The notes under the pieces: generated by a model | What the model saw: only the letters and a program-made list of their open reading frames with translations | What the model was told of the DNA's origin: nothing | Databases searched by the model: none | Part shown: in pieces, positions 1 through 10,259 of the stretch | Layout: each line of letters begins with the position of its first letter | Numbering within the stretch: position 1 is the first letter of the stretch | Program-made: the position numbers and the translations under genes | DNA from: Halicephalobus mephisto | Lineage: Eukaryota > Nematoda > Chromadorea > Rhabditida > Panagrolaimidae | NCBI GenBank assembly: GCA_009193035.1 | Contig: SWDT01000122.1 | Coordinates: 124,001 to 188,000 of the forward strand | Direction: 5' to 3' | DNA length: 64,000 nucleotides

Positions 1-19
1 TGGATATATATTCAGAATT

Positions 20-505
20 AACATGTAATTTTGATTAAGTATCTGTTGTGGACGTATAGTTCCTATGATCGGAGATATCCAGAACACCGAAGTCTTAACA
101 GTCCCTTCTCTCCACTGAGGAGTACAAAAGGGAACACTTCGATGTATCTGGAGTCCTCCCCGGGTGTAGCTCTGATATTAATAATATTTGTTCCTATTTC
201 TTATTCTGTCTCATTCTAACTAAAAGACATAGCAGTTACTAAACTTTATGTGATGAAACAACACACCAAGATTCCTGAGCCTTCCGTGACAAAATGTTAC
301 ACATGAGTTACTATTGTGGACGGATAGTTCCCAAGATCGGGGATATTCAGAACACCGAAGACTTAACAGTCCCTTCTCTCCACGGAGGAGTACAAAAGGG
401 AACACTTCGGGATATCGGCAGTCCTCCCTGGATGAGCTCTAATATTAATAATTTTTGTTCCTATTTTGTATTCTATCTCATTCTAACTAAAAGACATAAC
501 AGTAT
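20..505. repeat. Tandem duplication of a structured ~215-bp unit
   Basis: Two diverged copies lie at about 25-237 and 300-505. Each carries the same nested inverted repeats: an outer CCGAAG/CTTCGG-type pair (about 90-95 with 136-141 in copy 1; about 350-355 with 403-408 in copy 2), a middle TCCCTT/AAGGGA pair and an inner CTCC/GGAG hairpin. Copy 2 pairs better than copy 1 at the outer stem. The short reading frames here are not convincing proteins. It could be a structured ncRNA or a hairpin-rich repeat; the sequence alone does not decide. Confidence 0.6.
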
Positions 506-539
506 CCTTCCAAAACAAGAGGATTAATGAAAGTAAAAA

Positions 540-1260
540 ACTTCATATATCGCGAGTCAAAAAAACCGAACGCGCCCGTCTTCAATTGTTCATTTTAAAG
601 TCACTCTTTTTTAAACTTTTACTAATTTTAATAATTCTTCTTCGTAATCAGATGTATTTCTGTATTGCTTACAACGGTATAGTTAGATTTTAAAAAATAT
701 AAAAAAAATCTAAAAAATCTAAAAAAATCTAAAAAAATCTAAAAAATCTAAAAAATCTAAAAAATATAAAAAAATCTAAAAAATCTAAAAAATATAAAAA
801 ATATAAAAAAAATATAAAAAATCTAAAAAAAATCTAAAAATTTCCTCCATGACGTGAATTATTCACCTTAAAATTTTTCAACTTTAATAATTCTTTTTTC
901 ATATTTAAAATTATTTTTGTATTACTTACAATTATGTAATTAAACTTTTTAGTTTTGAAAAAAGTAAATTTAAAAATTTATTTTATGATTTTCATTGTTC
1001 ATTTTAAAATCACTCGTTTTCTGTTTCGAATTTTTTGATTAAAAATTGTTTTTCTAATTTCTTTATCGAATTTTAGAAAATTTTTAAAATAAAAAATTTT
1101 AAAAACATTCTTTTTCTAACAATATGAGGCAATTACATTTATAAAAAGTATTTGCTTACATTTTTTATCTTGTAAGTATTTTAAAAAATATGAAATTTAA
1201 AAAAATAACACATATTTTGAAAGATTTTCCAAATTGAAATGGGAAATAATGGCAAAAAGA
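540..1260. repeat. AT-rich spacer with phased A-tracts
   Basis: Positions about 690-845 are a run of A-tracts separated by TCT or TAT, recurring roughly every 9-10 bp. This resembles the periodic A/T clusters known from Caenorhabditis introns and intergenic DNA. The rest of the stretch is AT-rich with no gene that I can see. Confidence 0.6.
1254..1258 (-). terminator. Pol III terminator of tRNA-Asn
   Basis: A run of five T on the minus strand, 8 nt past the tRNA 3' end, fits a standard RNA polymerase III stop. Confidence 0.75.
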
Positions 1261-1266
1261 ATGTTC

Positions 1267-1280
1267 GCTCCTGGGTGGAT

Positions 1281-1318
<38 letters not shown>

Positions 1319-1339
1319 GACCGATTGCGCCACAAGAGC
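1267..1339 (-). tRNA. tRNA-Asn (anticodon GTT)
   Basis: The 73-nt cloverleaf folds completely on the minus strand. The acceptor stem is GCTCTTG with CAGGAGC (one G-T pair), the D arm is GCGC/GCGC, the anticodon arm TTCGG/CCGAA has loop CTGTTAA, and the T arm GGTGG/CCACC has loop TTCAAAT. The anticodon is GTT. A and B box positions are normal, there is no intron, and a T5 run follows 8 nt downstream. Nothing suggests a pseudogene. Confidence 0.95.
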
Positions 1340-1820
1340 TTGTGTTTGGACTCAAGGGGGTGACTATATATACCGCAACGAACAATGTGTGTGTCCTTGA
1401 TAAATGCAAAATTTTATAAATCTTATTTAAAATATTTATTTTAATATTATACATAGTGGAAATTGTTCCTAAAGTTAACCATGTTTTTTTAGCGAATTAC
1501 AAGCAAAATTAGGTTTTAAAAAGTGGAAAATTTTTTATATGAATTCCGAATTTTTGAATTTCTTTAAAAAATTAAATTTTATTTAAATTAATAAGAAATG
1601 AAGATTTAAAGTTTTGTAATACGCGGAAATAAGAAAATTAATTTAACTGCATATTTGACGGAGGGATTCTGGAAGTTTTTTGAGGGAAATTTTAGTTTCA
1701 AAATCCAGACTTCTAAGACAACCCAATCACTCCCAACCAGGAAATCCGCTCTCGGTACTACACTCACAACATGTTGGAACGGAACTTGGACTAGAAAGAC
1801 AGCACCTCAGATAATAGACT
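1340..1820. other. Spacer without recognisable gene
   Basis: AT-rich to about 1690, then a less AT-rich stretch (1700-1820) that leads into the 222-bp array. No coding region or RNA gene is evident. Confidence 0.5.
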
Positions 1821-2450
1821 GAACATCAGGGAACGTGGGATACTGTAGGGCATGAGTGAGGTTCTCGGTCGTCTTGGGTAGGAACAAATATATAAATTGT
1901 GTCCTTATTGTCCTAGTAAAGACCGTTGATATGCTTCTGTTTTCTGTCTCAACAGCTGGTTTTTAATGTAACTTGATCTATTATTGGATTACTGTCGGTA
2001 CAGAAAAGTAAACTGAAAATAAAAGATTTAAAAATATAGTTTGAACATCAGGGAACATGGGATACTGTAGGACATGGGTGAGGTTTTCAGTTGTCTTTTG
2101 TGGGAGATGTATAAAATTGTATCTATCTTGTTGTTGGTTAAAGATTGTTATTATGCTTTTATTTTCTATCTTAACAACTAGCTTCTAATAAATATAATTT
2201 TATTTATTATTAGATTACTGTTGAAATAGAAAAATAAACTAGAGAGGACCTGAAGGGACAGCCTGAACATCAGGGAGTGTGGAATACTGTAGGACATGAA
2301 TGAAGTTCTCGGTTGTCTTTTGTGGGAGATGTATAAAATTGTATCTATCTTGTTGTTGGTTAAAGATTATTATTATGCTTTTATTTTCTATCTCAACAAC
2401 TAGCTTATAATAAATATAATTTTATTTATTATTAGATTACTGTTGGGGTA
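1821..2450. repeat. Tandem array, three copies of a 222-bp unit
   Basis: The word GAACATCAGGGA starts at 1821, 2043 and 2265, exactly 222 bp apart. Each unit continues with GATACTGTAGG, a GTTCTCGGTTGTCTT-type stretch and an AT-rich tail. Copies 2 and 3 are closer to each other than to copy 1. No protein is encoded. Confidence 0.8.
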
Positions 2451-2470
2451 GATAAAGATAAAGATAAAAA

Positions 2471-2750
2471 GAGCCCAGTAATCGAGCTTGACGGAAGTTC
2501 CCAAATCCGCAGATATCCGGAAGTTCTGGAAAACTGCTGGGTGTGGCGAAGACGGGCTTGCCACTGATCCTTAGGGGTCAACTTTGGCCTACGGGTCCGC
2601 TGGGACCAGCAGCACTCGGACTCGCCCTGTCTTCCACATTAAACGTGTTCCCTTTTCGCTCTAAAACCCCCTGAGGATGTGGGGTAGCTTGACGACCTTG
2701 GGTTTGGGCCAACCAGGATTCGAACTTGCGCTCCGATCCGTGGTATTTTG
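2471..2750 (-). ncRNA. Candidate Pol III transcript or SINE (unidentified)
   Basis: A GC-rich island in AT-rich DNA. On the minus strand it holds a B-box-like AGTTCGAATCC at about 2724-2714, about 240 nt of structured sequence, and then a T5 run (2470-2466), a typical Pol III stop. Visible helices include GACGGGC with GCCCTGTC (about 2548 and 2631), GATCC/GGGTC and GTCCG/CGGAC. I could not match it to SRP, RNase P or snRNA from memory. A tRNA-derived SINE is the main alternative, but no clear A box was found. Confidence 0.4.
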
Positions 2751-3085
2751 CGTCTGTTTTTTTAGTCTATCACATTTTTAGCTTCAGAATTCGAGAATCC
2801 AGATCCATTTTGCATCTTCGGTAAATTGTTAATCTTTAGAATATTTTTATAAACTACAAAATTCTGATTTATTCAATAAGTAATTATCGACAATTTACAG
2901 ATTTTTGTTTTGTCCAAAACGGAAATTATAAAAATTTTTTATACATCAATTGTTTGAAATTTTTTTATGATTGAAAAATAAAAATAAATTTTATTATTGA
3001 CAAAAATTAAGTTTTTCAAGTATAACTTTGGTAATTTTGGTAATTTAATTTTTAATCATTTTTAAATTTTTGATTTTTATGAATA

Positions 3086-3536
3086 CAGTGAAATCTCGAT
3101 ATAAACATCCTCGATAAGAGCAAATCCTCTTTAAAGACAACTCGGTTCCGACCCCTACTGTGGATTCTCCCCCAGTAAACCCCTCGATAAAGACAACTCG
3201 GTTCCGATTCCTACTGTGGATTTTCCCCTAGTAAACCCCTCGATAAAGGCAACTCGGTTCCGATCCCTACTGTGGATTTTCCTCCAGTAAACCCCTCGAT
3301 AAAGACAACTCGGTTCCGATCCCTACTGTGGATTTTCCTCCAGTAAACCCCTCGATAAAGACAACTCGGTTCCGATCTCTACTGTGATTTTCCCCCAGTA
3401 AACCCCTCGATAAAGACAACTCGGTTCCGACCCCTACTGTGGATTTTCCCCTAGTAAACCCCTCGATAAAGACAACTCCTCTGTAAAAACAACTTTTCTG
3501 CCGTCCCTTCGGGTTGTTTTTAGCGAGGTTTTACTG
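3086..3536. mobile_element. pogo-like MITE carrying a 56-bp minisatellite
   Basis: The termini are inverted: CAGTGAAATCTCGATATAAA on the left and, reading inward from the right, CAGTAAAACCTCGCTAAAA. Both are flanked by TA (3084-3085 and 3537-3538), the Tc1/mariner/pogo target-site duplication. The interior is six 56-bp units (CTCGATAAAG at 3183, 3239, 3295, 3351, 3406, 3462). The unit start copies the terminal CTCGATAAA word, so the array probably grew from the element end. No transposase is encoded. Confidence 0.75.
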
Positions 3537-3633
3537 TATATCAGTTTTAAAAATAAGCAGATTAATAAATATCAGACAACTTTCAAAAAAATAGGATTTA
3601 ATAGTTTTGAATTCAGTTAGGTCTTCGTTTTTG

Positions 3634-4188
3634 TCAAGTTCGGTATTTCGTGGTTATGTCTTGGTTGTTGTTGCGGATTTCAACAAGTTCATCTACGACA
3701 CAGTCGTTTTCGCTGAGTTTTTCGAATTTTTCTCCACATGGATATCCTTCCCTCTGGCACATACAAATGTAAACTTCACCATCTGACTTCTCGTCGTTTA
3801 TTCCGGCAAGAAGCACCGAGTTACTCGGACAGACTTGCTCGAAATATTCTGTTTTTATTTTTTCTTTGAGATTTTCCAAACCAAAATTAAGATCATTCAG
3901 GAGATTTTTGTTGTTGATGATGTTAAAATCGCGGATTTGGGTGTCCAACTCACTGTGCCATTTGTATATCCACTGATCTCGCCATTGGGCTTCTTTCTTT
4001 TCTATCGTGGTTTCGTATTTCAGATGTCTTCCACAGCCTTTGTATTTAATTGGATCATTTTTTTCATCGGAGGAGTTTTTTGAAGTTTTTCGACTTTTTG
4101 AGTACTTCTCGGCGTCTTCGATCCAGTACAATCCGGCTTCGACGAGATTAGTTTCGTCTAAATTGTATTTAATATTGTTATTTTCCAT
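3634..4188 (-). CDS. Hypothetical 184-aa protein, single coding exon
   Basis: The function is not recognised. The protein is hydrophilic, acidic and Asn/Lys/Glu-rich, with no signal peptide or membrane segment. Six cysteines are visible; five of them fall in the last ~70 residues (VCPSN, ICMC, YPCG, DCVVD), which may be a small metal-binding or disulfide module. It looks like a real gene because a 45-bp intron (4241-4197, GTAAG...TTTTCAG) sits 8 nt before the ATG, giving a short 5' UTR exon (about 4242-4280), and a TATA box precedes that exon. Codon use is unlike the flanking AT repeats. No perfect AATAAA follows the stop. Confidence 0.65.
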   Translation of the reverse strand: MENNNIKYNLDETNLVEAGLYWIEDAEKYSKSRKTSKNSSDEKNDPIKYKGCGRHLKYETTIEKKEAQWRDQWIYKWHSELDTQIRDFNIINNKNLLNDLNFGLENLKEKIKTEYFEQVCPSNSVLLAGINDEKSDGEVYICMCQREGYPCGEKFEKLSENDCVVDELVEIRNNNQDITTKYRT

Positions 4189-4305
4189 CGTGAAAACTGA
4201 AAATTAAAGTTTAAGAGTAAATTTAAAAAAATAAAACTTACTTTTGTCGAATTATGATTTCCAGACTTTCAATAATTACGGACTGAATGGGGGCTCGTTT
4301 TGGAG

Positions 4306-4313
4306 CTTTTATA
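4306..4313 (-). promoter_or_regulatory. TATA box of the 184-aa gene
   Basis: TATAAAAG on the minus strand lies about 65 nt upstream of the 5' splice site of the UTR exon. It predicts a start near 4278-4285. The 100 bp further upstream are unusually GC-rich for the region and may hold the rest of the promoter. Confidence 0.55.
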
Positions 4314-4489
4314 CAGACGAAAATCATGATTTTAACGCCGGCCTTGCATAATAGAATCCCAAATCACGGCGCTTCTGCGAAGTTGCCATTGCTCCAGATT
4401 CCTCTCAAAGGTATGTGGCTGCGGAAAAAGAAAACGACTAATCAAAAAAAAAAAAAATTGACTGATAATTTTTTCATTTTTATTTGATA

Positions 4490-7400
4490 TCTTTTTTCTC
4501 TCGAAAAATGATTTCGAAATTTAAACAAGTTTTAATTTAAAAAATAAATTTAATATAAAATTATTTATTTTGTGTAAAATAATTCATAAATTTTTAAAAT
4601 TTAATTTTTTTGAAAGTTTTTTTAAAATATAAATTTAGAATTTTTCGATTTTTTGATTTTTAACAACATAGAAATCGAAAAAATTTAATATGTATCGTGT
4701 TTGAAAAATCAGAAAAATAAAAATTTGAATATTTTTATGAAATTTTTTTACACAAATTTTACTTAAATAATTTTTAAATGTTTATTTTTGTTTAAATTTT
4801 AAAATTTTGTGATTAAAATTTTACTAAAAATACGTTATATAACGAAAATTAAAAATCACAAAAAATTGTAATTTATTTTTCCGTGTTCAAATGTTTAAAA
4901 ATTGTTTTTTTTAACGATTTTTTTTTCGTTGTTCGTATATCAGACGACTACGGTATTTTCGACGGAACTGTATAAAGACGAAATTACAAATGACCAAGAT
5001 TCGTATTTCTGGAGTGACTTCAGAAGCTGTTTTTAGGATTACTGTCCCAAAAATACGGATTTAAAACAATATAAAATTCAATATAAAAGTCGATTTTACA
5101 GAATTTAGAATTTTTAAAATATGGTTTCAAATTTTTTCCACAAGTATTTTATAAATCATAAAAATTAGAAAAATATAGTTTCATATAAAAGTCAATTCTG
5201 CATTTTCTAGATTTCTGAAAATATGTATTCAGAATTTACTTTTTAGGATTACTATCTCAAGGACACAAAAATGTAGTTTTATATAAAAATCAATTTTATA
5301 TCATCTAAATTTTCAAAAATATGCATTCAGAATTTATTTTTTTTTAAATTTATTTTACAAATTATAAAAAGTTGAAAAATTTAGTTTTATATAAAAAAAT
5401 AATTTTTTATTATTTAGGTTTCTGAAAATGTGAATTCAGAATTTACTTTTTTTTAAAATTTATTTTACAAATTATAAAAATTTGAAAAATATAGTTTCAT
5501 ATAAAAAATCAATTTTTTATCATCTAAATTTTCAAAAATGTGCATTGAGAATTTATTTTTTTTTAAATTTATTTTACAAATTACAAAAATTTGAAAAATT
5601 TAGTTTCATATAAAAAATCAATTTTTTATCATCTAAATTTTCAAAAATGTGCATTGAGAATTTATTTTTTTATTTCACAATTACTGTACAAAATATAAAA
5701 AATTACAAAATTTTATATATAAACCAATTGTGTAATTTAAAAAAAATTAATTCAGAATTTTTCGTTTTTTCAAAATTGTCTTCTGAAAAAACAAATTGAA
5801 AATTTTCGTGACATATATTCGAAAACATTTTTAATTTTCTGATACATTTATTTTTTGCTTTAATTATGTAAATTTTATATTTAATTATAAATTTTAAAAT
5901 TAATATAATTTTTCAATAAAATTTAGAAAAAATTTAATTTTAATAAATTTTTTAAAAATTATTTTTTAGAAAAATTTATAATTATTTTTAGGATTTTTAA
6001 AATTATTTTTAATGAATTTTAAAAATTTATTTTTAATGAATTTAAAAAAATAATTTTTAATAAATTTTAAAAAAAATAATTTTTAATAAATTTTAAAAAA
6101 ATTATTTTTAATAAATTTAAAAAAAATTATTTTTAATAAACTTTTTTTAAAAAATAATTTTTAATAAACTTTTTTTAAAAAATAATTTTTAATGAATTTA
6201 AAAAAATTTATTTTTAATCAATTTAAAAAAATTATTTTTAATAAACTTTTTTAAAAATTTATTTTTAATGAATTTTTTTAAATAATAAAACCGAAAATGA
6301 AATAATTGTTTTTTTTTAGAATTTCCCACATTCTAGTTTTCATCGGTCGAGACAAAATTGAAAAATAGTCGATTTCGAATTTCACTTTTCTAATCGGATC
6401 TGTCTTTTTGCCGGAGGGATGGATTTCGGAAACGATCATAGTTGTCTGCGAAAATAATTCTTTTTAAAATCTACAAAAGAGGCCATCAAGAGTCAAATTT
6501 GCATCTCAACGGGACAAATCTCCCATCGAGGATTTGTTCATTTGTCCGTTTTATTGTTATGCAACAGAATTTTGATTTTTCTGGTTCATTTTAGGATAAA
6601 CAATTCTAGAATGCCATATTTTCAATTTTGAGATAAAAAATAATAATTTTTCAGTTTTTCAACAAAAATTACCACTTTTTCCACTTTTGGACCAAGTTTG
6701 CCGCTTTCAGGCCGAGTTTACCACTTTTAGACCTAAAAAACCACTTTTTCACTTTCAGACCAAGTTTACCACTTTTGAACCTAAAAAACCACTTTTTTCA
6801 CTTTTGAATAAAAAATACCAAATTTTTTTTATACTAAAATGATTTTTAAAAAAACTCTCGAAACGAATTACCCTGATTATCTGTAATTGCTTCGAGTCGG
6901 ATTTTTTTGCTTTTTTCTCATTGTTTTTATATTTTTTTAATTTTTTTCACTTTTTTTCGAAATGTTTTTATATTTTTTTTAATTTTTCTCACTTTTTTTC
7001 GAAATGTTTTTATAATTCTTTGAAAATATTCATTTGTATTTATATTTCTCTTTGATATCCAGAAAATCCGATTCAGTAATTTCTAAATTCTAGAAAATTG
7101 TTTTCGACCATTTTTGATTTTAATTTTTTTATTTTTACGTAATAATAATTTTAATTTTATTGATTTATTTGCGATAAATAATCCTTGAATAGTAGGTTTT
7201 GATTTTTATATATGAAAAGTTAATGATTTTTGAAAATAATTTTTTTATTTCGTTTTTAAATTTTTCCGCGATTTTTAGGCCCTTCTCCGATGTCTCCAAA
7301 TTTACTGTTTCTGCTTGTATTTCTTTATTATCCCCAAAATCCAATTCAGAAGTCTCTAAATCACAAAACAGTCATTTTCGATCACTGTTGATTCTTTTCC

Positions 7401-7540
7401 GAAATTTATAAAAATAGCAACTCGTTCAATTTTTTCTATCCGATTGTCTCTCTTGGATATTGTGCCTTTCTGGCTTAGGCAAACAAAGTTTAACTAAACT
7501 CAACGGGTCAAGAGCGGGTTGTGAAGGGTTCTCTTTCTTT
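4490..7540. repeat. Intergenic AT-rich repeats
   Basis: About 5040-5700 is a diverged tandem array of ~115-bp units (GTGCATTGAGAATTTATTTT recurs). About 5930-6290 is an A/T-cluster array (ATTTTTAATAAA with short poly-A). About 6650-6830 repeats ACCACTTTT/GACCAAGTTTACC. Positions 6860-7030 are T-rich. No gene is supported; the short frames near 7199-7411 look like chance. Confidence 0.6.
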
Positions 7541-7588
7541 GGAATCACGATTTCTGTTTTGTTCTATTTTTTCGTTTAATTTTTGCAG

Positions 7589-7597
7589 ATGAGATGA
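7589..7597 (+). promoter_or_regulatory. Minimal uORF overlapping the grl start
   Basis: If the acceptor ending at 7588 is a trans-splice site, the mRNA begins with ATG AGA TGA. The TGA overlaps the main ATG (7594) as ATGA. This two-codon upstream frame could tune translation or be bypassed because it lies so close to the leader. Confidence 0.4.
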
Positions 7598-10050
7598 CTT
7601 GGAAAGTGAAGCTTATTGTTTTCGCCAGTCTTGTTAATCTTGCTTCCGGGCAGTTAGCAGAGGAGAAGGCGACGAGATTGAAGACGGAATTGCTGGCGAA
7701 TCTGAATAAATACTCCACCAAGGCTTCTGATTCTTTGGAGGTCCTGAGATCGCCTCCAGGAGCTCTGACGGAAGAAGTGGGAAAAAGAAACCAAATTCGA
7801 GTAAACCCTGTCACGGAACCCCCGAGGACTCTGTTGCCGACCCCCGGGTTGGACGTGTTCAACTTGTTTAATCCCCAACCCCCGAGTATTCTTACTGGAT
7901 TGCCTAATATTTTTAACAGACTTTTGTCGTTCCAACACACGACTCCACCTAATATGATGGGGATTCAGCCCTTTCCATTCGGACGAGCGATATTCAAGCA
8001 ACACGAACCAGCCACAACTACAGTACCCCCGATGATTACGTTCCCCACAATGCCTACTTTGATTCCTCGAGTGTTGCCCAATAATGGAGTCCTAAGAAGG
8101 AACCCTGACCTCAATGAATCTCCCTCAGAACCTCCTAGTGCCATGGATAATGAAGCTACCGTAACACCGAAGTACTTGAATCACTCCACGACTCCTGCGT
8201 CGGCTAAGTCGCTATCGGAATCCGTCGCTGAAAACATCCGAGATTGGAGATTGAGGTTTTATAAAGCTTTAAAGAAAATATCCGGGAAATACAATCATCC
8301 AAAAACAACTACCCCAGGACCGGTCGATCCGAGATTGGATATCCGGCCTCTGTCAAGACCCAAAAGTTCGCATTCATCCAGAATGCAGCCGGTGGTGGTC
8401 TTGAATGACACTAAAGCTCCAGAAGTCGACAAAAATAAACAAGTAATTTTGTCAAGGAAGAATCCTAACTGGGTTTCTGAACAAAAAGTGAAAACTTATG
8501 CCAGAGATTCAAAAGGCAGAATTGTAAGGTTGTTCGGGATCGAAAGTAGTGAATACAGATACGGTAACAACGCCACTTATCCCAACACTAATGGGTAAAT
8601 TTTATTCAAAATTAAAAATTTTATTTTTTATTCAAAAAAATTTTTTTTATTCTAAATTAAAAAATTTCATTTTTGTTTGAAGTAAAAAAAATTATTCTTA
8701 ATAGTATTTAGAATTTAATTTTTATTTCAAAATTTATTTTTAGTTTTGTTTTTATTTAAAAATTAATTTTTTTTGAAACTTAAAAATTAAATTTTAATTT
8801 TAATTTCTAATTTTTTTAAATTTAAATTTTTTTTGAAACTTAAAAATTAAATTTTAGTTTTAATTTCTAATTTTTTTAATTTTTAATTTTTTTTGAAACT
8901 TAAAAATTAAATTTTAGTTTTAATTTTAATTTTTAATTTTTTTTGAAACTTAAAAATTAAATTTTAGTTTTATTCCTATTCCTGAATCTCCTAGCTTCAC
9001 GGCTCAGAATGTGGACATAGGACCGGTCTATATCCCTGCTGCCAGACCCACTACAGAACCACCTGTTTTTTATCCTCAAACGGCCCCTCCGGTGGATCCC
9101 GTTTTGGCCAATTACGTAACACCTCCGGCTCCTCAAATTTACACTGTTGCTGTAAGTTCATTTTTAATTTTAATGATTAAAACTTTGTAAAAAAATTTGG
9201 AATTTTTTCAAGTATTCAAAATTCTAAAATTTTCTATTTTTTAAAATTTTTTTTAAATTTTAAAAGTTTTAAAATTTTCTATTTTTTTTATTTTAGAATT
9301 TTAAATTTTTAAAGTTTTTTTTATTTTAAAATTTTCTGTTTTTTTTAATTTTAAAATTTTTATAATTAAAAAAGAGAATTTGGAATTTTGAAAAAAAAAT
9401 AAATTTTTAGCTTCGAGAAATTTGTGATTAAAAAATTTTGTGGAAACTATTATTTTTAGTTTTTGAAATAATCTGAAAAATGTTTATCCTTCAGATGCCG
9501 GCACCGCCCTCTATAGCCCCAGTCCCCTATACCTTGGCCTCCTACCCGGACACCACGACTTTCGCAGCACCCCTTCCACCCCCGAGTGACGCTCAGTTGA
9601 CCAACGAAGTGGATACTATGGATTACGAACCTATGGATGTAAGTTACAGTACATAAAATTTAATTCAATTTTTTCCAGACTCCCTGCGGCAATGGATGTC
9701 AATCAGACGACTGGTCAAACGAAATGATGGAAAACAACGAAAAATGTAATTCTCTTCGTCTCCGATACATAATCCAAGAATCCATAATTAATTCTGATGC
9801 AGAAGCTTCAAAAAGAGCAATTCAAACAAGAGCAGAATTAGAATTAGGAACTTTCTACAATGTCATCTGTGGAACCGGATTTTTCAGTTATATCGCTCAT
9901 ACGGATGAATTTTGTCAAGCAAGTTCAATGGGAATCAATTGTTACGTTTTTTCTCCTGTTTGTTCTCTAAGAATAGAAATGGCCACAGGCATTGCTAAAA
10001 AGAAATTTAAAAAACGAAAGAAAGTCCGAGCTGTCGTTAATCGAAATTGA
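7594..10050 (+). CDS. Ground-like domain (GRL) secreted protein
   Basis: CDS join(7594..8594, 8968..9151, 9495..9638, 9679..10050), 566 aa, all junctions in frame (GT...TTTTAG/TTCAG/TTCCAG). A signal peptide spans residues 1-19 (hydrophobic core, then ASGQ). Residues ~20-440 are long, Pro/Thr-rich and low in cysteine. The C-terminal ~120 residues form a ground-like domain, with ordered cysteines in CGNGC, KCNS, ICGTGFFSY, EFCQ and CYVFSPVC. A short basic tail (KKKFKKRKK) follows. GRL proteins are nematode Hedgehog-related secreted proteins, often linked to cuticle and extracellular matrix; function here is inferred from family. The start was chosen for the signal peptide and the acceptor TTTTGCAG ending at 7588. 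A polyA signal AATAAA lies at 10123-10128. The gene is convergent with the pseudokinase gene. Confidence 0.85.
8775..8967 (+). repeat. Tandem array duplicating the grl intron 1 acceptor
   Basis: Four units share GAAACTTAAAAATTAAATTTT, the last ending in the real acceptor ATTTTAG at 8967. Two upstream units carry the same ATTTTAG followed by TTTTA, copying the exon boundary; the first has ATTTTAA instead. Confidence 0.7.
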
Positions 10051-10259
10051 AAAAAATCCATTTTTACTGGGTAGATTAAATTATAATTTTTTTTTTCAAA
10101 CTTAATCAATTTCATAATAGTCAATAAATAAATTTTAAAAATTCATGTTTTTTCATAAAACACATTTTTTAAATAAAATTATTCCAAAAAAATTCAAATT
10201 TAATCAATTTGTAAAAAATATTCATTTTATTTCCAGTTATTCCTTCCATCAACTAAATC

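Noticed and set aside
2700..2745. A tRNA gene at the B-box-like word
   Set aside because: The T arm does not pair and no acceptor, D or anticodon arms can be drawn.
3086..3536. CRISPR-like direct repeats
   Set aside because: The 56-bp units are contiguous without unique spacers, lie in a MITE, and the genome is eukaryotic.
7545..8004. Minus-strand frames of 116 and 131 codons opposite grl exon 1
   Set aside because: The plus-strand frame has a signal peptide, correct splicing and the family domain; the minus frames have none.
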